Below, piece after piece: positions 25,501-28,867 of a stretch of DNA of 29,305 bases; within the stretch, counting starts at the first letter, position 1, and the number at the start of each line of letters is the position of its first letter. The DNA lies in NCBI GenBank assembly GCA_001247695.2, contig LGRX02034888.1, forward strand, positions 1 through 29,305, given 5' to 3'. The notes under the pieces were generated by a model, which ran no database searches, was not told the origin of the DNA, and saw only the letters and a list, made by a program, of their open reading frames with translations. The position numbers and the translations under genes are program-made. This stretch comes from Cymbomonas tetramitiformis. Lineage: Eukaryota; Chlorophyta; Pyramimonadophyceae; Pyramimonadales; Pyramimonadaceae.

Positions 25501-28423
25501 GAAAGGCGCTGGCGCCCGGAGCCTCTCGTCGCGGTCGCACCGCAAGATCGAACGGCTTAGAGTCGGCTGCTTCAAGCACGATGTTCACGTCCCGGCCGCG
25601 CGAGGTGCAGTACACGGTGCCGTCGTTGCGCAGCACATTGGACGGCGCATGCTCGTTTGAATGTTGCCCGCCGTCACACTCCACTACCCGCATTGCCAGC
25701 CGGCCAGTCGCGGCACCCCCCAGCTCGACTCGCCCGGCGTGCTGCATTGTGATGGGCACGTTCCCGCACCCCCCTGAGCATTCCCCCACCCCTCCCCAAT
25801 CCCCGCGTCTCAGTCAAAATCTCCCATCTCCTGTATCAGACGTACACGCTCAAATAGGTGCAGGTCGCCCTTCCCCTCTCCTGCACACCCGTCGATCCCC
25901 CTCCGCAGGCCGTGGCCGCAGCCGCAGGCACCCCCTCCCGTCCCAGATCTGCCTCGCCTCTGCAACTCTGAGCACCTGATGGTTTAAACTTCTCCACCAC
26001 GTACTGCTCTGTATCGTTCCCACCCTTCGTGTTTACATTTGCCTCCTGCCATTCGCAGACTCAACCACCCCCTTGCGGCGTGACACAGCGTTGCTCGCAA
26101 ACATGCTGCAGGTCACGGCAGTGCTCGCGAACGTCGGTGTTTCACAACGGAGCTTGCAAACTGCAGTTCACAGCGGTGCTCGTAAACATGCCGCGTGTCA
26201 CAGCGGTGCTCGCCAACATGCCACGTGTCACAGCGGTGCTCGCCAACATGCCGCGTGTCACAGCGGTGCTCGCCAACGTGCCACGTGTCACAGCGGTGCT
26301 CGCCACGTGCCGCGTGTCACAGCGGTGCTCGCCAACGTGCCGCGTGTCACAGCCGTACTCGCCACGTGCCGCGTGTCACAGCGGTGCTCGCCAACGTGCC
26401 ACGTGTCACAGCCGTACCGCCACGTGCCGTGTCACAGCGGTGCTCGCCAACGTGCCACGTGTCACAGCCGTGCTCGCCAACATGCCGCGTGTCACAGCGG
26501 TGCTCGCCAACGTGCCACGTGTCACAGCGGTGCTCGCCAACATGCCACGTGTCACAGCGGTGCTCGCCAACGTGCCACGTGTCACAGCGGTGCTCGCCAA
26601 CATGCCACGTGCCACAGCGGTGCTCGCCAACATGCCACGTGTCACAGCGGTGCTCGCCAACGTGCCGCGTGTCACAGCGGTGCTCGCCAACGTGCCACGT
26701 GTCACAGCGGTGCTCGCCAACGTGCCGCGTGTCTCAGCGATGCTCGCCAACGTGCCACGTGTCACAGCGGTGCTCGCCAACGTGCCACGTGTCACAGCGG
26801 TGCTCGCCAACGTGCCGCGTGTCGCAGCGGTGCTCGCCAACGTGCCACGTGTCACAGCGGTGCTCGCCAACGTGCCACGTGTCACAGCGGTGCTCGCCAA
26901 CGTGCCACGTGTCACAGCGGTGCTCGCCAACGTGCCACGTGTCACAACGGTGCTCGCCAACGTGCCACGTGTCACAGCGATGCTCGCCAACGTGCCACGT
27001 GTCACAGCGGTGCTCGCCAACGTGCCACGTGTCACAGCGGTGCTCGCCAACGTGCCGCGTGTCTCAGCGATGCTCGCCAACGTGCCACGTGTCACAGCGG
27101 TGCTCGCCAACGTGCCACGTGTCACAGCGGTGCTCGCCAACGTGCCGCGTGTCGCAGCGGTGCTCGCCAACGTGCCACGTGTCACAGCGGTGCTCGCCAA
27201 CGTGCCACGTGTCACAGCGGTGCTCGCCAACGTGCCACGTGTCACAGCGGTGCTCGCCAACGTGCCACGTGTCACAGCCGTGCTCGCCAACATGCCACGT
27301 GTCACAGCGGTGCTCGCCAACGTGCCACGTGTCACAGCCGTGCTCGCCAACATGCCGCGTGTCACAGCGGTGCTCGCCAACGTGCCACGTGTCACAGCGG
27401 TGCTCGCCAACATGCCACGTGTCACAGCGGTGCTCGCCAACGTGCCACGTGTCACAGCGGTGCTCGCCAACATGCCACGTGCCACAGCGGTGCTCGCCAA
27501 CATGCCACGTGTCACAGCGGTGCTCGCCAACGTGCCGCGTGTCACAGCGGTGCTCGCCAACGTGCCACGTGTCACAGCGGTGCTCGCCAACGTGCCACGT
27601 GTCACAGCGGTGCTCGCCAACGTGCACAAGGCAGCACGTCGTGGGGCGCGTTATTCGAGGGGGGGCGCAGACCCGAGCACTCGGCTCCGCAGCAGCCCCG
27701 GGCACCTCCTGAGACTCCGCGCCCTCTGCCGCGGCCGCTGCATGGCCCGCGGGACGTGCCCATCTCCGAACAAAGTACAGAGCACGTCCGTCCGACACCA
27801 TTGGGCTAATTGCACCTGCATTGCGCGGTTCGGCAGGGTCAGCCATGTGAGCCTCGCGCATCAACGGCACAAGGAGGCGAGCGCGCGGCGCAAGAGCCTG
27901 GCGCTCAGGCCCCGTTCCAGCAAGCCCACCATCCCCAATATGGCCATGTTGGGCGAGGGCCTTTCTCAGGGCTGGCTCTGGTGGAGGTGGCCGGCAAGGA
28001 CACACCGGGGGAGGGGACTCCTTCAGGGGTGTCCACAGTGGGGACGCCGTCGTCCAAATCTCCCACAGGCACCGCGCCCTCCTCAGCCAGGAGGGTTGGG
28101 AGCAGCCCATTGGAGGAGTCCCGCCATCGCATACGCACTCGCAGGCTTTGCGCATCCACGGCCACGAGGGCATGGGGCGCCAGCCACGTAGCCCGACAGT
28201 ACACCATGCCGTCCACACACGCGACCCACGCAGCACCCATCGGAGCCACCCCGGCCGCCGGTGCGTCCCCCTTCGCCAGTGGCTGCATACAGTATAGCTG
28301 ACGCTGTGTGGTGCCGTTGAAGCCTGTGCCAATTTTCAGCAGCCGGCCCCAACGGTCGATGGCGTAGAGGAATGACCCATCCGTCGCCATTGCCTCAATA
28401 CCGCAATTTGCAGCCAAATCGAC
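1299..28423 (-). CDS. Giant multi-exon HECT-type E3 ubiquitin ligase with BIR, SPRY and LamG domains (partial at both ends)
   Basis: Gene-level entry; its exons are listed separately. In protein order the exons give a propeller-like start, a discoidin-like sandwich, a BIR zinc finger, long helical repeats, SH3-like and CUB-like modules, SPRY, LamG and finally HECT. HECT enzymes take ubiquitin from an E2 onto a C-lobe cysteine and pass it to the substrate; the other modules would recruit substrates or partners. The architecture best resembles the very large HERC/HECTD4-like class, but I recognise no exact named family. Exons join by GT-AG introns with matching phases over long runs: 27673 to 23918, 20282 to 19222, 15234 to 13573, 11145 to 9940, 8374 to 6775, 5037 to 4248 and 3763 to 1299. 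Links across 23600-20783 and around 9259-8990 and 6670-5037 are inferred from order, so two adjacent genes cannot be excluded. No start codon, promoter or catalytic-cysteine exon is visible. Confidence 0.72.
1710..1908 (-). CDS. Exon: HECT N-lobe, 'LP...W..LVG' segment
   Basis: Opens after GGCGGCAG, reading DVLDLNLPGVVWRPLVGLPL, RREDLAEIDATASRTLAML and FAQFFVLTFTTSSLDG. 'L.LP..VW..LVG..L...DL..ID' is the standard continuation of the HECT N-lobe. Ends GACG|GTGCGT, phase 1, matching the next exon. Confidence 0.88.
2178..2232. repeat. 13-bp tandem repeat in HECT intron
   Basis: Four copies of ccctggggcacgg with single-base variants, within the intron between the exons ending at 2266 and starting at 1908. 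Confidence 0.85.
2266..2376 (-). CDS. Exon: HECT N-lobe, 'FLG.L.GIA.RT' segment
   Basis: Thirty-seven codons in phase 0 from GGCGCGCAG to ACGAAG|GTCTCT. It encodes VGTNQDKWVPNPSASSAAEL then SMLHFLGHLFGIALRTK. 'F.FLG...G.A.RT' is the HECT N-lobe helix that packs against the E2-binding region. The next intron (2265-1909) contains a 13-bp tandem repeat. Confidence 0.88.
2493..2645 (-). CDS. Exon: HECT N-lobe, 'GGPYRE' segment
   Basis: Fifty-one codons in phase 0 between TTTGTGCAG and AACCGG|GTGCGC. It reads GDRCWSVTLEGEGAEDCGGP then YRESLSQMCAELQT and LLLPCPNASNR. 'W.V...GEGA.D.GGPYRE....' is one of the most conserved motifs of the HECT N-lobe, which contacts the E2. It gives the strongest single identification in the window. 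Confidence 0.88.
2891..3006. repeat. 35-bp tandem repeat in HECT intron
   Basis: About 3.3 copies of a 35-bp unit containing acgcgtgacactggcaat, within the intron between exons at 3194 and 2645. Confidence 0.9.
3194..3468 (-). CDS. Exon: pre-HECT to HECT junction
   Basis: Starts after GGCTAACAG and ends CGGCTG|GTGCAC. It encodes EDRPTLRLNRLRQASLMDGG, a Gly/Ala/Glu-rich loop, and then VEVRHTMFGQAWKQLKAIPP followed by SRLR. 'R.T..LNR.RA' and 'S.FGQ....L...P...LR' are the two landmarks before the HECT N-lobe in HERC/HECTD-type proteins. The loop between (GSASAGSGKAPAEAEEPAG) is a low-complexity insert. Confidence 0.75.
3763..3841 (-). CDS. Exon: pre-HECT 'IF..K' segment
   Basis: The exon encodes SIAGVVCSMRERIFLDTKLA then LWDHLMG. 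The family pattern is a helix, 'R.LIF...K..L', then a turn into the HECT domain. The donor CTCATGG|GTCTGC is phase 1 and matches the two-base start of the next exon, giving HLMG-CTRSIEDRPTLRL. The acceptor GAGCAG is one of three close AG sites in the same phase. Confidence 0.62.
4107..4248 (-). CDS. Exon: pre-HECT conserved helix
   Basis: Starts after GGCCATCAG in phase 0 and encodes LAAAERPWLSIATRFAALKC then ISARLGSCLPLLDFTAF. 'RF..LK..N....LP..D' is the characteristic pre-HECT helix of large HERC/HECTD-type ligases. The donor is either TTCAA|GTACGT (4107) or GAC|GTTGGC about 20 nt to the right; only the latter (phase 0) fits the next exon as placed. Confidence 0.66.
4571..4636 (-). CDS. Exon: 22-codon pre-HECT exon
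   Basis: A small exon in phase 0 between ACCACAG and CCTCGG|GTGAGT, the best consensus donor in the window. It encodes LSAAEVAASALKNEHAGTLP. It joins the previous exon as QLSK-LSAAEV and the next as LPPR-LAAAE, giving a continuous helical segment. Confidence 0.62.
4843..5037 (-). CDS. Exon: start of pre-HECT region
   Basis: An acceptor at GAGCTGCAG gives 65 codons in phase 0 to AGCAAG|GTTTGT. It encodes LEMSQTLAGLDTDEVAKEAA, then ERWSVEEDAALLAFAATLSE and GGSSQLSK. 'W..E.D..L' followed by a short helix precedes the HECT region in HERC/HECTD-like proteins. The upstream intron carries the 14/28-bp array on the opposite side. Confidence 0.6.
5136..5460. repeat. 14/28-bp tandem array in pre-HECT intron
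   Basis: Short units such as catgacacggcaag and cgtttgatacggca alternate over about 320 bp, with occasional acacataacacggca variants. It lies between the linker region and the exon at 5037. Open frames over it on the minus strand (Cys/Val/Met-rich) are products of the repeat and not genes. Confidence 0.9.
5690..6090 (-). CDS. Probable low-complexity linker exon
   Basis: One open frame encodes SEVYGMASDLATQPQEP followed by a Ser/Gly/Ala/Pro-rich stretch and SDDLSIEDRGSGSAGSSG. Such disordered linkers often separate substrate-binding modules from the HECT module. No domain is seen and the splice sites are not fixed. Confidence 0.35.
6177..6267. repeat. 48-bp direct repeat pair
   Basis: Two near-identical copies starting ggcatatgccctgcagat, 48 bp apart, between the linker and the post-LamG exon candidate. 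Confidence 0.85.
6290..6425 (-). CDS. Probable short exon after LamG
   Basis: One frame gives RVTVPGLRPAQLRPEELLSA then VFSFYVPLEITLEGSELL, which looks like the helix and strand that usually follow a LamG fold. No splice site in the right phase was found on either side, so boundaries are approximate and the call rests on appearance only. Confidence 0.35.
6512..6665. repeat. 58-bp direct repeat pair followed by 18-bp triplication
   Basis: Two copies of a 58-bp unit containing gagccgtctccgaacaggcg, followed at once by three copies of the 18-bp unit gggagggtggcctctgcc. It lies in the intron after the LamG end exon. Confidence 0.85.
6671..6775 (-). CDS. Exon: end of LamG domain
   Basis: The acceptor GCGAACAG opens the exon in phase 0. 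It reads MSDGPTLLNHYPLYVGRTPP then GVKKQANDYAGVTGT. 'N..PLYVGR.P' followed by 'AGV.GT' matches the last strands of LamG folds. Two donors are possible (after GGG at 6682 or after ACC at 6671). The Met here is not an initiator but a residue inside the domain. Confidence 0.68.
7017..7226 (-). CDS. Exon: central LamG domain
   Basis: Seventy codons between GCTGGCAG and GACCGG|GTGCGC, phase 0. It encodes VALCVSTVDYWNDCLRSQ, ELPVGQWVHLALVRSDR and CSRIYLNGVLDADR. 'G.WVHLALVR......LY.NG..D' is the central signature of LamG/concanavalin-like lectin domains. The upstream intron (7353-7227) consists largely of an 8-bp G-rich tandem repeat. Confidence 0.78.
7290..7345. repeat. 8-bp G-rich tandem repeat in LamG intron
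   Basis: Repeats of tgaggggg with slight variation fill most of the 127-bp intron 7353-7227. On the minus strand it reads as a C-rich, polypyrimidine-like tract ahead of the acceptor, which may help splicing. Confidence 0.85.
7354..7899 (-). CDS. Exon: C-terminal half of SPRY domain and start of LamG domain
   Basis: The exon (182 codons, phase 0, CACGCAG to CTTCAAG|GTTTCT) completes SPRY with GDVVGVAVKLEP, SFRYFLNGRDLGEAA and RCRFNFGQEPFRHPPP; the spliced join gives W-H-E-G-D-V-V-G, the canonical SPRY centre. A second sandwich then begins: LELDSGQVQSPFPLEHAAGD and FSISLWLRVSEP, the opening of a LamG/concanavalin-like fold that usually binds glycans or proteins. Splitting SPRY and LamG over introns is normal for this kind of gene. 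Confidence 0.8.
7972..8119. repeat. 28-30 bp tandem array in SPRY intron
   Basis: Five copies of a unit containing ccccacgcctttggtgcatg in the 474-bp intron (8373-7900) that splits the SPRY domain. Confidence 0.9.
8374..8990 (-). CDS. Exon: N-terminal part of SPRY domain
   Basis: The exon encodes a variable stretch and then a clear SPRY domain: SVRADSAVRGGSWYYEVALR, SGGLVQIGWCTPQF, GVGDDERSWAYDGYRRRFWH and GATWHE. 'W.YEV.L.S.G..QIGW' and 'GVGDD..SWAYDG' are hallmarks of SPRY beta-sandwiches, which bind peptides on target proteins. The donor CACGAG|GTACGC is phase 0 and matches the next exon. The start is approximate; upstream, a 30-bp repeat (9001-9086) would encode a ten-residue repeat if it is exonic. 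Confidence 0.78.
9001..9086. repeat. 30-bp tandem repeat, open in the gene's frame
   Basis: Three copies of a 30-bp unit containing cccggcggccccggctac. On the minus strand, in the SPRY exon's frame, each copy reads RVAGAAGWEP. It may be the 5' part of the SPRY exon or intronic. Confidence 0.85.
9260..9940 (-). CDS. Exon: second half of CUB-like module plus helical segment
   Basis: Flanked by TGTGGCAG and CGCCAG|GTGCGC, exactly 227 codons in phase 0. It starts VVCDARCDTEPGVQLCSFYW and ends the sandwich with VPGCRLFFRFEG and PFPRWGYRFAIVPLG; 'WGY.F.V' is the usual closing strand. A helical part follows: LGLWLADYLLGPAAPLGV, MFRRLTRLFRHLQLCRPS and EEMLQQLGVLMGPLRALLAR. This sandwich-plus-helix order precedes SPRY/HECT parts in comparable proteins. 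The link to the next exon is not resolved: a candidate short exon near 9170-9090 (FHAASSFNEEAARFQACW) would need a different donor phase. Confidence 0.66.
9941..11144 (-). other. 1.2-kb intron splitting the CUB-like module
   Basis: Donor GCTGCAG|GTGCCC and acceptor TGTGGCAG are both phase 0 and join GARALQ to VVCDARCDTE. Inside are an inverted exon-like duplication (10316-10600) and GC-rich sequence with no other recognisable coding. Confidence 0.65.
10316..10600. repeat. Inverted repeat of an exon-like segment
   Basis: About 88 bp at 10316-10407 (minus sense) is repeated in opposite orientation at 10512-10600 (plus sense) with only a few mismatches, with about 105 bp between. Each arm reads as KLLVNxLGLDxLLGAFARxN-ACMVE in its own direction and ends GTCGAG|GTGA, like a splice donor. 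Confidence 0.8.
11145..11377 (-). CDS. Exon: first half of CUB-like module
   Basis: The recognisable part is PPGSLVIESRHPL, an acidic loop, and RVRVVHVPGARALQ. It runs directly onto VVCDARCDTE of the exon at 9940: both sides of the intron are phase 0. 'ESPHP' followed by 'V.VPGA..L.V.FD..C.TE' is the signature of a CUB-like sandwich found in several giant ubiquitin ligases. The right boundary is uncertain (an acceptor TTGGCAG lies near 11377, but the frame stays open to 11600). Confidence 0.58.
11628..11792. repeat. 23-bp tandem array
   Basis: Seven copies of a 23-bp unit containing gtcaacaaatgccaagttg, in the intron after the exon ending at 11928. Copies differ mainly in the last bases (gcgc, gtgc, gcgg). 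Confidence 0.92.
11928..12551 (-). CDS. Exon: second small barrel and helical segment
   Basis: The acceptor CCATTGCAG and donor GCCCAG|GTGCGA enclose exactly 208 codons in phase 0. It encodes QQVVQVGRVVQVDAQAGCVV followed by ALVADTENGQAREVELPI, a barrel-like 'G.V..VD...G.V.V' pattern, then AIDAAQRSLLALIATWPDGV and AVAWLLRLLAQQALPVPGV. The order 'barrel, then helix ending in WP' recurs in giant E3 ligases. Ala-rich loops link the parts. The following intron carries the 23-bp array. Confidence 0.6.
12640..13140 (-). CDS. Exon: glycine/serine-rich region following the acidic linker
   Basis: The frame opens at about 13140 and encodes GLSLEDIEVMHAECWYGG, then LFRHELAGMLVQGVTPLRFG and a Gly/Ser/Ala-rich tail ending near GDVMEGEPWAETPREA. 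The start is conserved-looking; I do not recognise the fold. Both ends are approximate: several AG acceptors sit within 30 nt at the right, and the left part grades into probable intron before 12551. Confidence 0.45.
13160..13573 (-). CDS. Exon: helix plus acidic linker
   Basis: The single base left after CTGACAG completes an Arg codon from the previous exon. It encodes MHSLMRTMALQALPGIIKAE and VVLGPLLPLLVRHAMRGYSP, two helices, followed by a long Glu/Asp/Ser-rich linker (about residues 70-135 of the exon). The frame closes near 13125, so the exon must splice before that; several GT sites in the acidic stretch prevent a firm donor call, and the left end is approximate. Confidence 0.55.
14068..14317 (-). 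CDS. Exon: SH3-like barrel
   Basis: After the acceptor GGCAG two bases complete the glycine codon split by the previous exon. It reads ASIGMHRGNTRSVRRGVVVG then YSESCPATVRVLLEPG and later VPAAAVRVEAEV. The series 'GVVVGYSE....VRVLL........VP...V..' is what a small SH3- or chromo-like barrel looks like. It ends FAPFVSFLLR at donor CTCAG|GTGCTC, phase 2, which matches the exon at 13573. Confidence 0.62.
14834..15234 (-). CDS. Exon: helical end of scaffold leading into SH3-like barrel
   Basis: The acceptor is ATCTTAG and the donor GGGGGG-G|GTGCGC (phase 1). The exon encodes AAMLLAAGSESVMLLRELLA, AVLEDAVLAVMREGVRAADF and then WRVVAALAVVGGLAEHLRVG followed by ARVVIDTFSAGG. The 'ALAVVGG..E.LRVGARV' turn is a recurrent motif before small beta-barrel domains in HERC-like giant ligases. 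The phase matches the next exon at 14317. Confidence 0.66.
15340..18522 (-). CDS. Long exon: about 1,060-residue helical scaffold
   Basis: This is the longest unbroken coding stretch in the window. The start is placed at ATGCAG|GACGGC in phase 0; a stop lies in the same frame just upstream at about 18567. Helical segments include ARLLEQLHEGLLGSLLPPLA, VLRLLHQLRCLVRLAGSPVG, SIRLIERAFLAALLACTGLA, ELRQWLVWDRQRQ and LLLTILERAPLHLQRRVLRL. Between them are Ala/Gly/Ser-rich loops, including a seven-alanine run from CCG-type triplets near 16330. The pattern is a HEAT/ARM-like superhelix as in other giant E3 ligases. The left donor could not be fixed: the next exon needs two leftover bases and no clean site was found, so 15340 is approximate and small introns inside are possible. 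Confidence 0.66.
18976..19222 (-). CDS. Exon: helical repeat region, continuation
   Basis: The acceptor GGGCGCAG leaves one base that completes the codon of the preceding exon. The protein continues RLPEAAPGVPRHVLELLHAL, then HKSLLTEKSAPSQ and WHITRLLSLGRDVLGACEEV, all helical. The donor is placed at CTG|GTGCGG (18976), matching the common GTGCG donor type and keeping phase 0; an alternative donor lies about 40 nt upstream. Function is inferred to be scaffold only. Confidence 0.55.
19454..19773. repeat. 40-bp tandem array, eight copies
   Basis: Exactly eight 40-bp units with very few changes; each holds the palindrome GCGGCCGC and ends gcagttgagacat. It lies in the intron between exons at 20282 and 19222. 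Confidence 0.95.
19836..20110. repeat. 42-bp tandem array
   Basis: About 6.5 copies of a 42-bp unit beginning gagtggtcggaggcgcgaag and ending agggcagagtct, in the same intron as the 40-bp array but unrelated to it in sequence. Open in both strands because the unit length is a multiple of three. Confidence 0.95.
20282..20770 (-). CDS. Exon: helical repeat region (HEAT/ARM-like)
   Basis: The exon encodes amphipathic helices such as AVETLVAGLPVLLPDHAQQA, YLLERLVQRLARRPGLL and PQLLQLLVLHTHAAIHDAVA, interrupted by a low-complexity Ser/Ala/Pro loop. This is typical of HEAT/ARM-like scaffolds in giant ubiquitin ligases. The acceptor is either TCTGACAG (about 20783) or one nearby, so the start is approximate. 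The donor is GCCGG|GTGCCT (phase 2), matching the next exon at 19222 exactly. The intron between carries two tandem arrays. Confidence 0.6.
21288..21497. repeat. 44-bp duplication and 31-35 bp tandem repeat
   Basis: A 44-bp unit starting cacgtgtcacacagccgtct occurs twice (21288 and 21332), followed directly by four copies of a unit containing cccagcatcgtgcggcatgc that vary by small deletions. Confidence 0.88.
22630..22862. repeat. 29-30 bp tandem array
   Basis: About eight copies of a unit containing aatgaccagagctgtcatgg, with a degenerate lead-in of gatgacacttca elements at 22590-22629. Confidence 0.92.
23427..23446 (+). repeat. Interstitial plant-type telomere motif
   Basis: TTTAGGG occurs twice in a row followed by TTTGGG. 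This heptamer is the telomere repeat of land plants and many green algae. A single degenerate relative (gtttagggcttaggt) lies at about 2830. Confidence 0.7.
23600..23918 (-). CDS. Exon: BIR-type zinc-binding domain
   Basis: After the acceptor GTGCAG the exon encodes a complete BIR core between 23864 and 23781: CFCC (C-x2-C), sixteen residues, His, six residues, Cys. The segment between holds NVALVSWVPQDDPWQEH and then MRHTSSCTFV. Spacing C-x2-C-x16-H-x6-C and the 'W..DDPW.EH' core are diagnostic of BIR domains. The skeleton is especially close to the BIR of BIRC6/BRUCE ('CNV.LVSW.P.D.PW.EH'). BIR domains bind zinc and peptide N-termini. Downstream, VNAVLWASAPGSWMVTTW resembles a propeller strand, as expected if the BIR is inserted near a propeller. 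The left boundary of the exon is approximate. Confidence 0.72.
24015..24533 (-). CDS. Exon: conserved block before the BIR domain
   Basis: A strong polypyrimidine acceptor (CTTCTTTTGCAG) opens the exon at 24533; the donor is placed at TTCCAA|GTGAAG. It reads LLTEGSRGLASNGCLGTW, then WQDNTVQQAALSAAAVREGA, GAFFTNGRYLGVLLHPRVA and RGFSLEDGALLGDSDAGL. The glycine and aromatic spacing looks like a further propeller or sandwich section, but I do not recognise the fold. A glycine-rich part near 24400 (MRDGGVTGRGRG) may hide a short intron. The donor could also lie some 20-30 nt upstream. Confidence 0.55.
24632..24997 (-). CDS. Exon: second half of discoidin-like beta-sandwich module
   Basis: The exon starts after GTACCGCAG and ends at CGCCAG|GTGGAC, giving 122 codons in phase 0. 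It begins EIRLVAPQSGYTSPLGRGLV and joins the previous exon so that FDLA runs into EIRLVAP, the expected strand order. Near the end, RVRYIHIKMVAPRRWC and ANIDISCVEVYGRQ form the closing strands, including the 'ID...VEVYG' end typical of this sandwich fold. Function is probably ligand or partner binding; the ligand cannot be told from sequence. Confidence 0.68.
25541..25741 (-). CDS. Exon: first half of discoidin-like beta-sandwich module
   Basis: This 67-codon exon lies between an AATGCAG acceptor and a GCG|GTGCGA donor, phase 0 at both ends. It contains HAPSNVLRNDGTVYCTS and then VNIVLEAADSKPFDLA. The pattern 'SNVL..DG.VYCS....N.VLE' is the opening of a galactose-binding-like (F5/8 type C or DOC-like) sandwich seen in large ubiquitin-ligase proteins, which binds ligands or partner proteins. 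The next exon (24997-24632) completes it. The intron upstream holds the 30-bp satellite. Confidence 0.65.
25742..27672 (-). other. 1.9-kb intron dominated by a satellite array
   Basis: Donor CGG|GTCTGC and acceptor AATGCAG are both phase 0. Apart from the array (26080-27625) the intron contains about 330 bp of C-rich sequence (25750-26080) with no recognisable coding. Confidence 0.6.
26080..27625. repeat. 30-bp satellite array, about 48 units, with higher-order duplications
   Basis: The unit is cgtgtcacagcggtgctcgc followed by caacgtgcca. The left end (26080-26190) is degenerate; three units near 26300, 26360 and 26420 lack aac; the rest is highly uniform. Segment 26461-26720 recurs 870 bp (29 units) downstream, and about 26671-26945 recurs 330 bp (11 units) downstream, shown by shared variants such as gtctcagcga, gtcgcagcgg and gccacagcgg. 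Most units contain CACGTG. Confidence 0.97.
27673..28423 (-). CDS. Exon(s): N-terminal beta-propeller-like region
   Basis: The exon begins after a CAG acceptor (28425-28424) and reads VDLAANCGIEAMATDGSFLY, followed by IDRWGRLLKIGTGFNGT and a second strand set containing WLAPHALVAVDAQSLRV. Near its end come NAGAISPMVSDGRALYFVRR. Short repeats of the type 'DG..LY' followed by a label-like strand are typical of propeller blades at the N-terminus of giant ubiquitin ligases; this is an inference from pattern. The reading frame changes near 28005-27978. A 28-nt GT-AG segment there restores the frame exactly, so it is either a very short intron or a frameshift. The donor is CGG|GTCTGC at 27673, phase 0. 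The exon upstream (28424 onward) was not identified, so this is not the true start of the protein. Confidence 0.6.
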
Positions 28424-28867
28424 CTGTGCTTACCACGCCCCCACAGGATGTTATAGCACTGGCCTCTTGGCTGCTTGCTGCCGCAAGGGCTGTTCTACAC
28501 ACAGGTTGATGGGTCACCACAGGGTCAAAACACGAAATGGTGAGATCCAGCAGGCGCAATAATTGTAGGGGGAGGAGGGGAGGGGTGTGGGCACCCGTTC
28601 GGAGACGGGCTGGGCGCTGCTGCCTCCCTGGAGGAAGGGTGACACGCGCCATGACCCCAGGAACGTGCGTTCGGATAAGCCACACACGGGAGGATCCACC
28701 CTGCGTGTCGCCAGCTGGCGCATGCACGGCCATACCCGCACCTCTCGCAGGAACCCGCTGGTACCTTCTTTGGACACCTGATGCTCTCGCCGGCTCCCAC
28801 CCTCTTCCGAGCTGCTTAGCCTCCATTGCGCCACTTGCAGATGCCTGGCCAATGGCCCGCTTCCTGG

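Noticed and set aside
26080..27625. CRISPR-like array
   Set aside because: Units are contiguous without unique spacers, and the context is eukaryotic.
26406..27629. 407-codon minus-strand frame of repeated 'TRGTLASTAV' residues
   Set aside because: Same satellite, opposite strand; no unique sequence outside the array supports a gene.
26029..28191. 720-codon plus-strand open frame with a decapeptide repeat
   Set aside because: It is generated by a stop-free 30-bp satellite; all plus frames and two minus frames are open at once, so openness carries no coding information.
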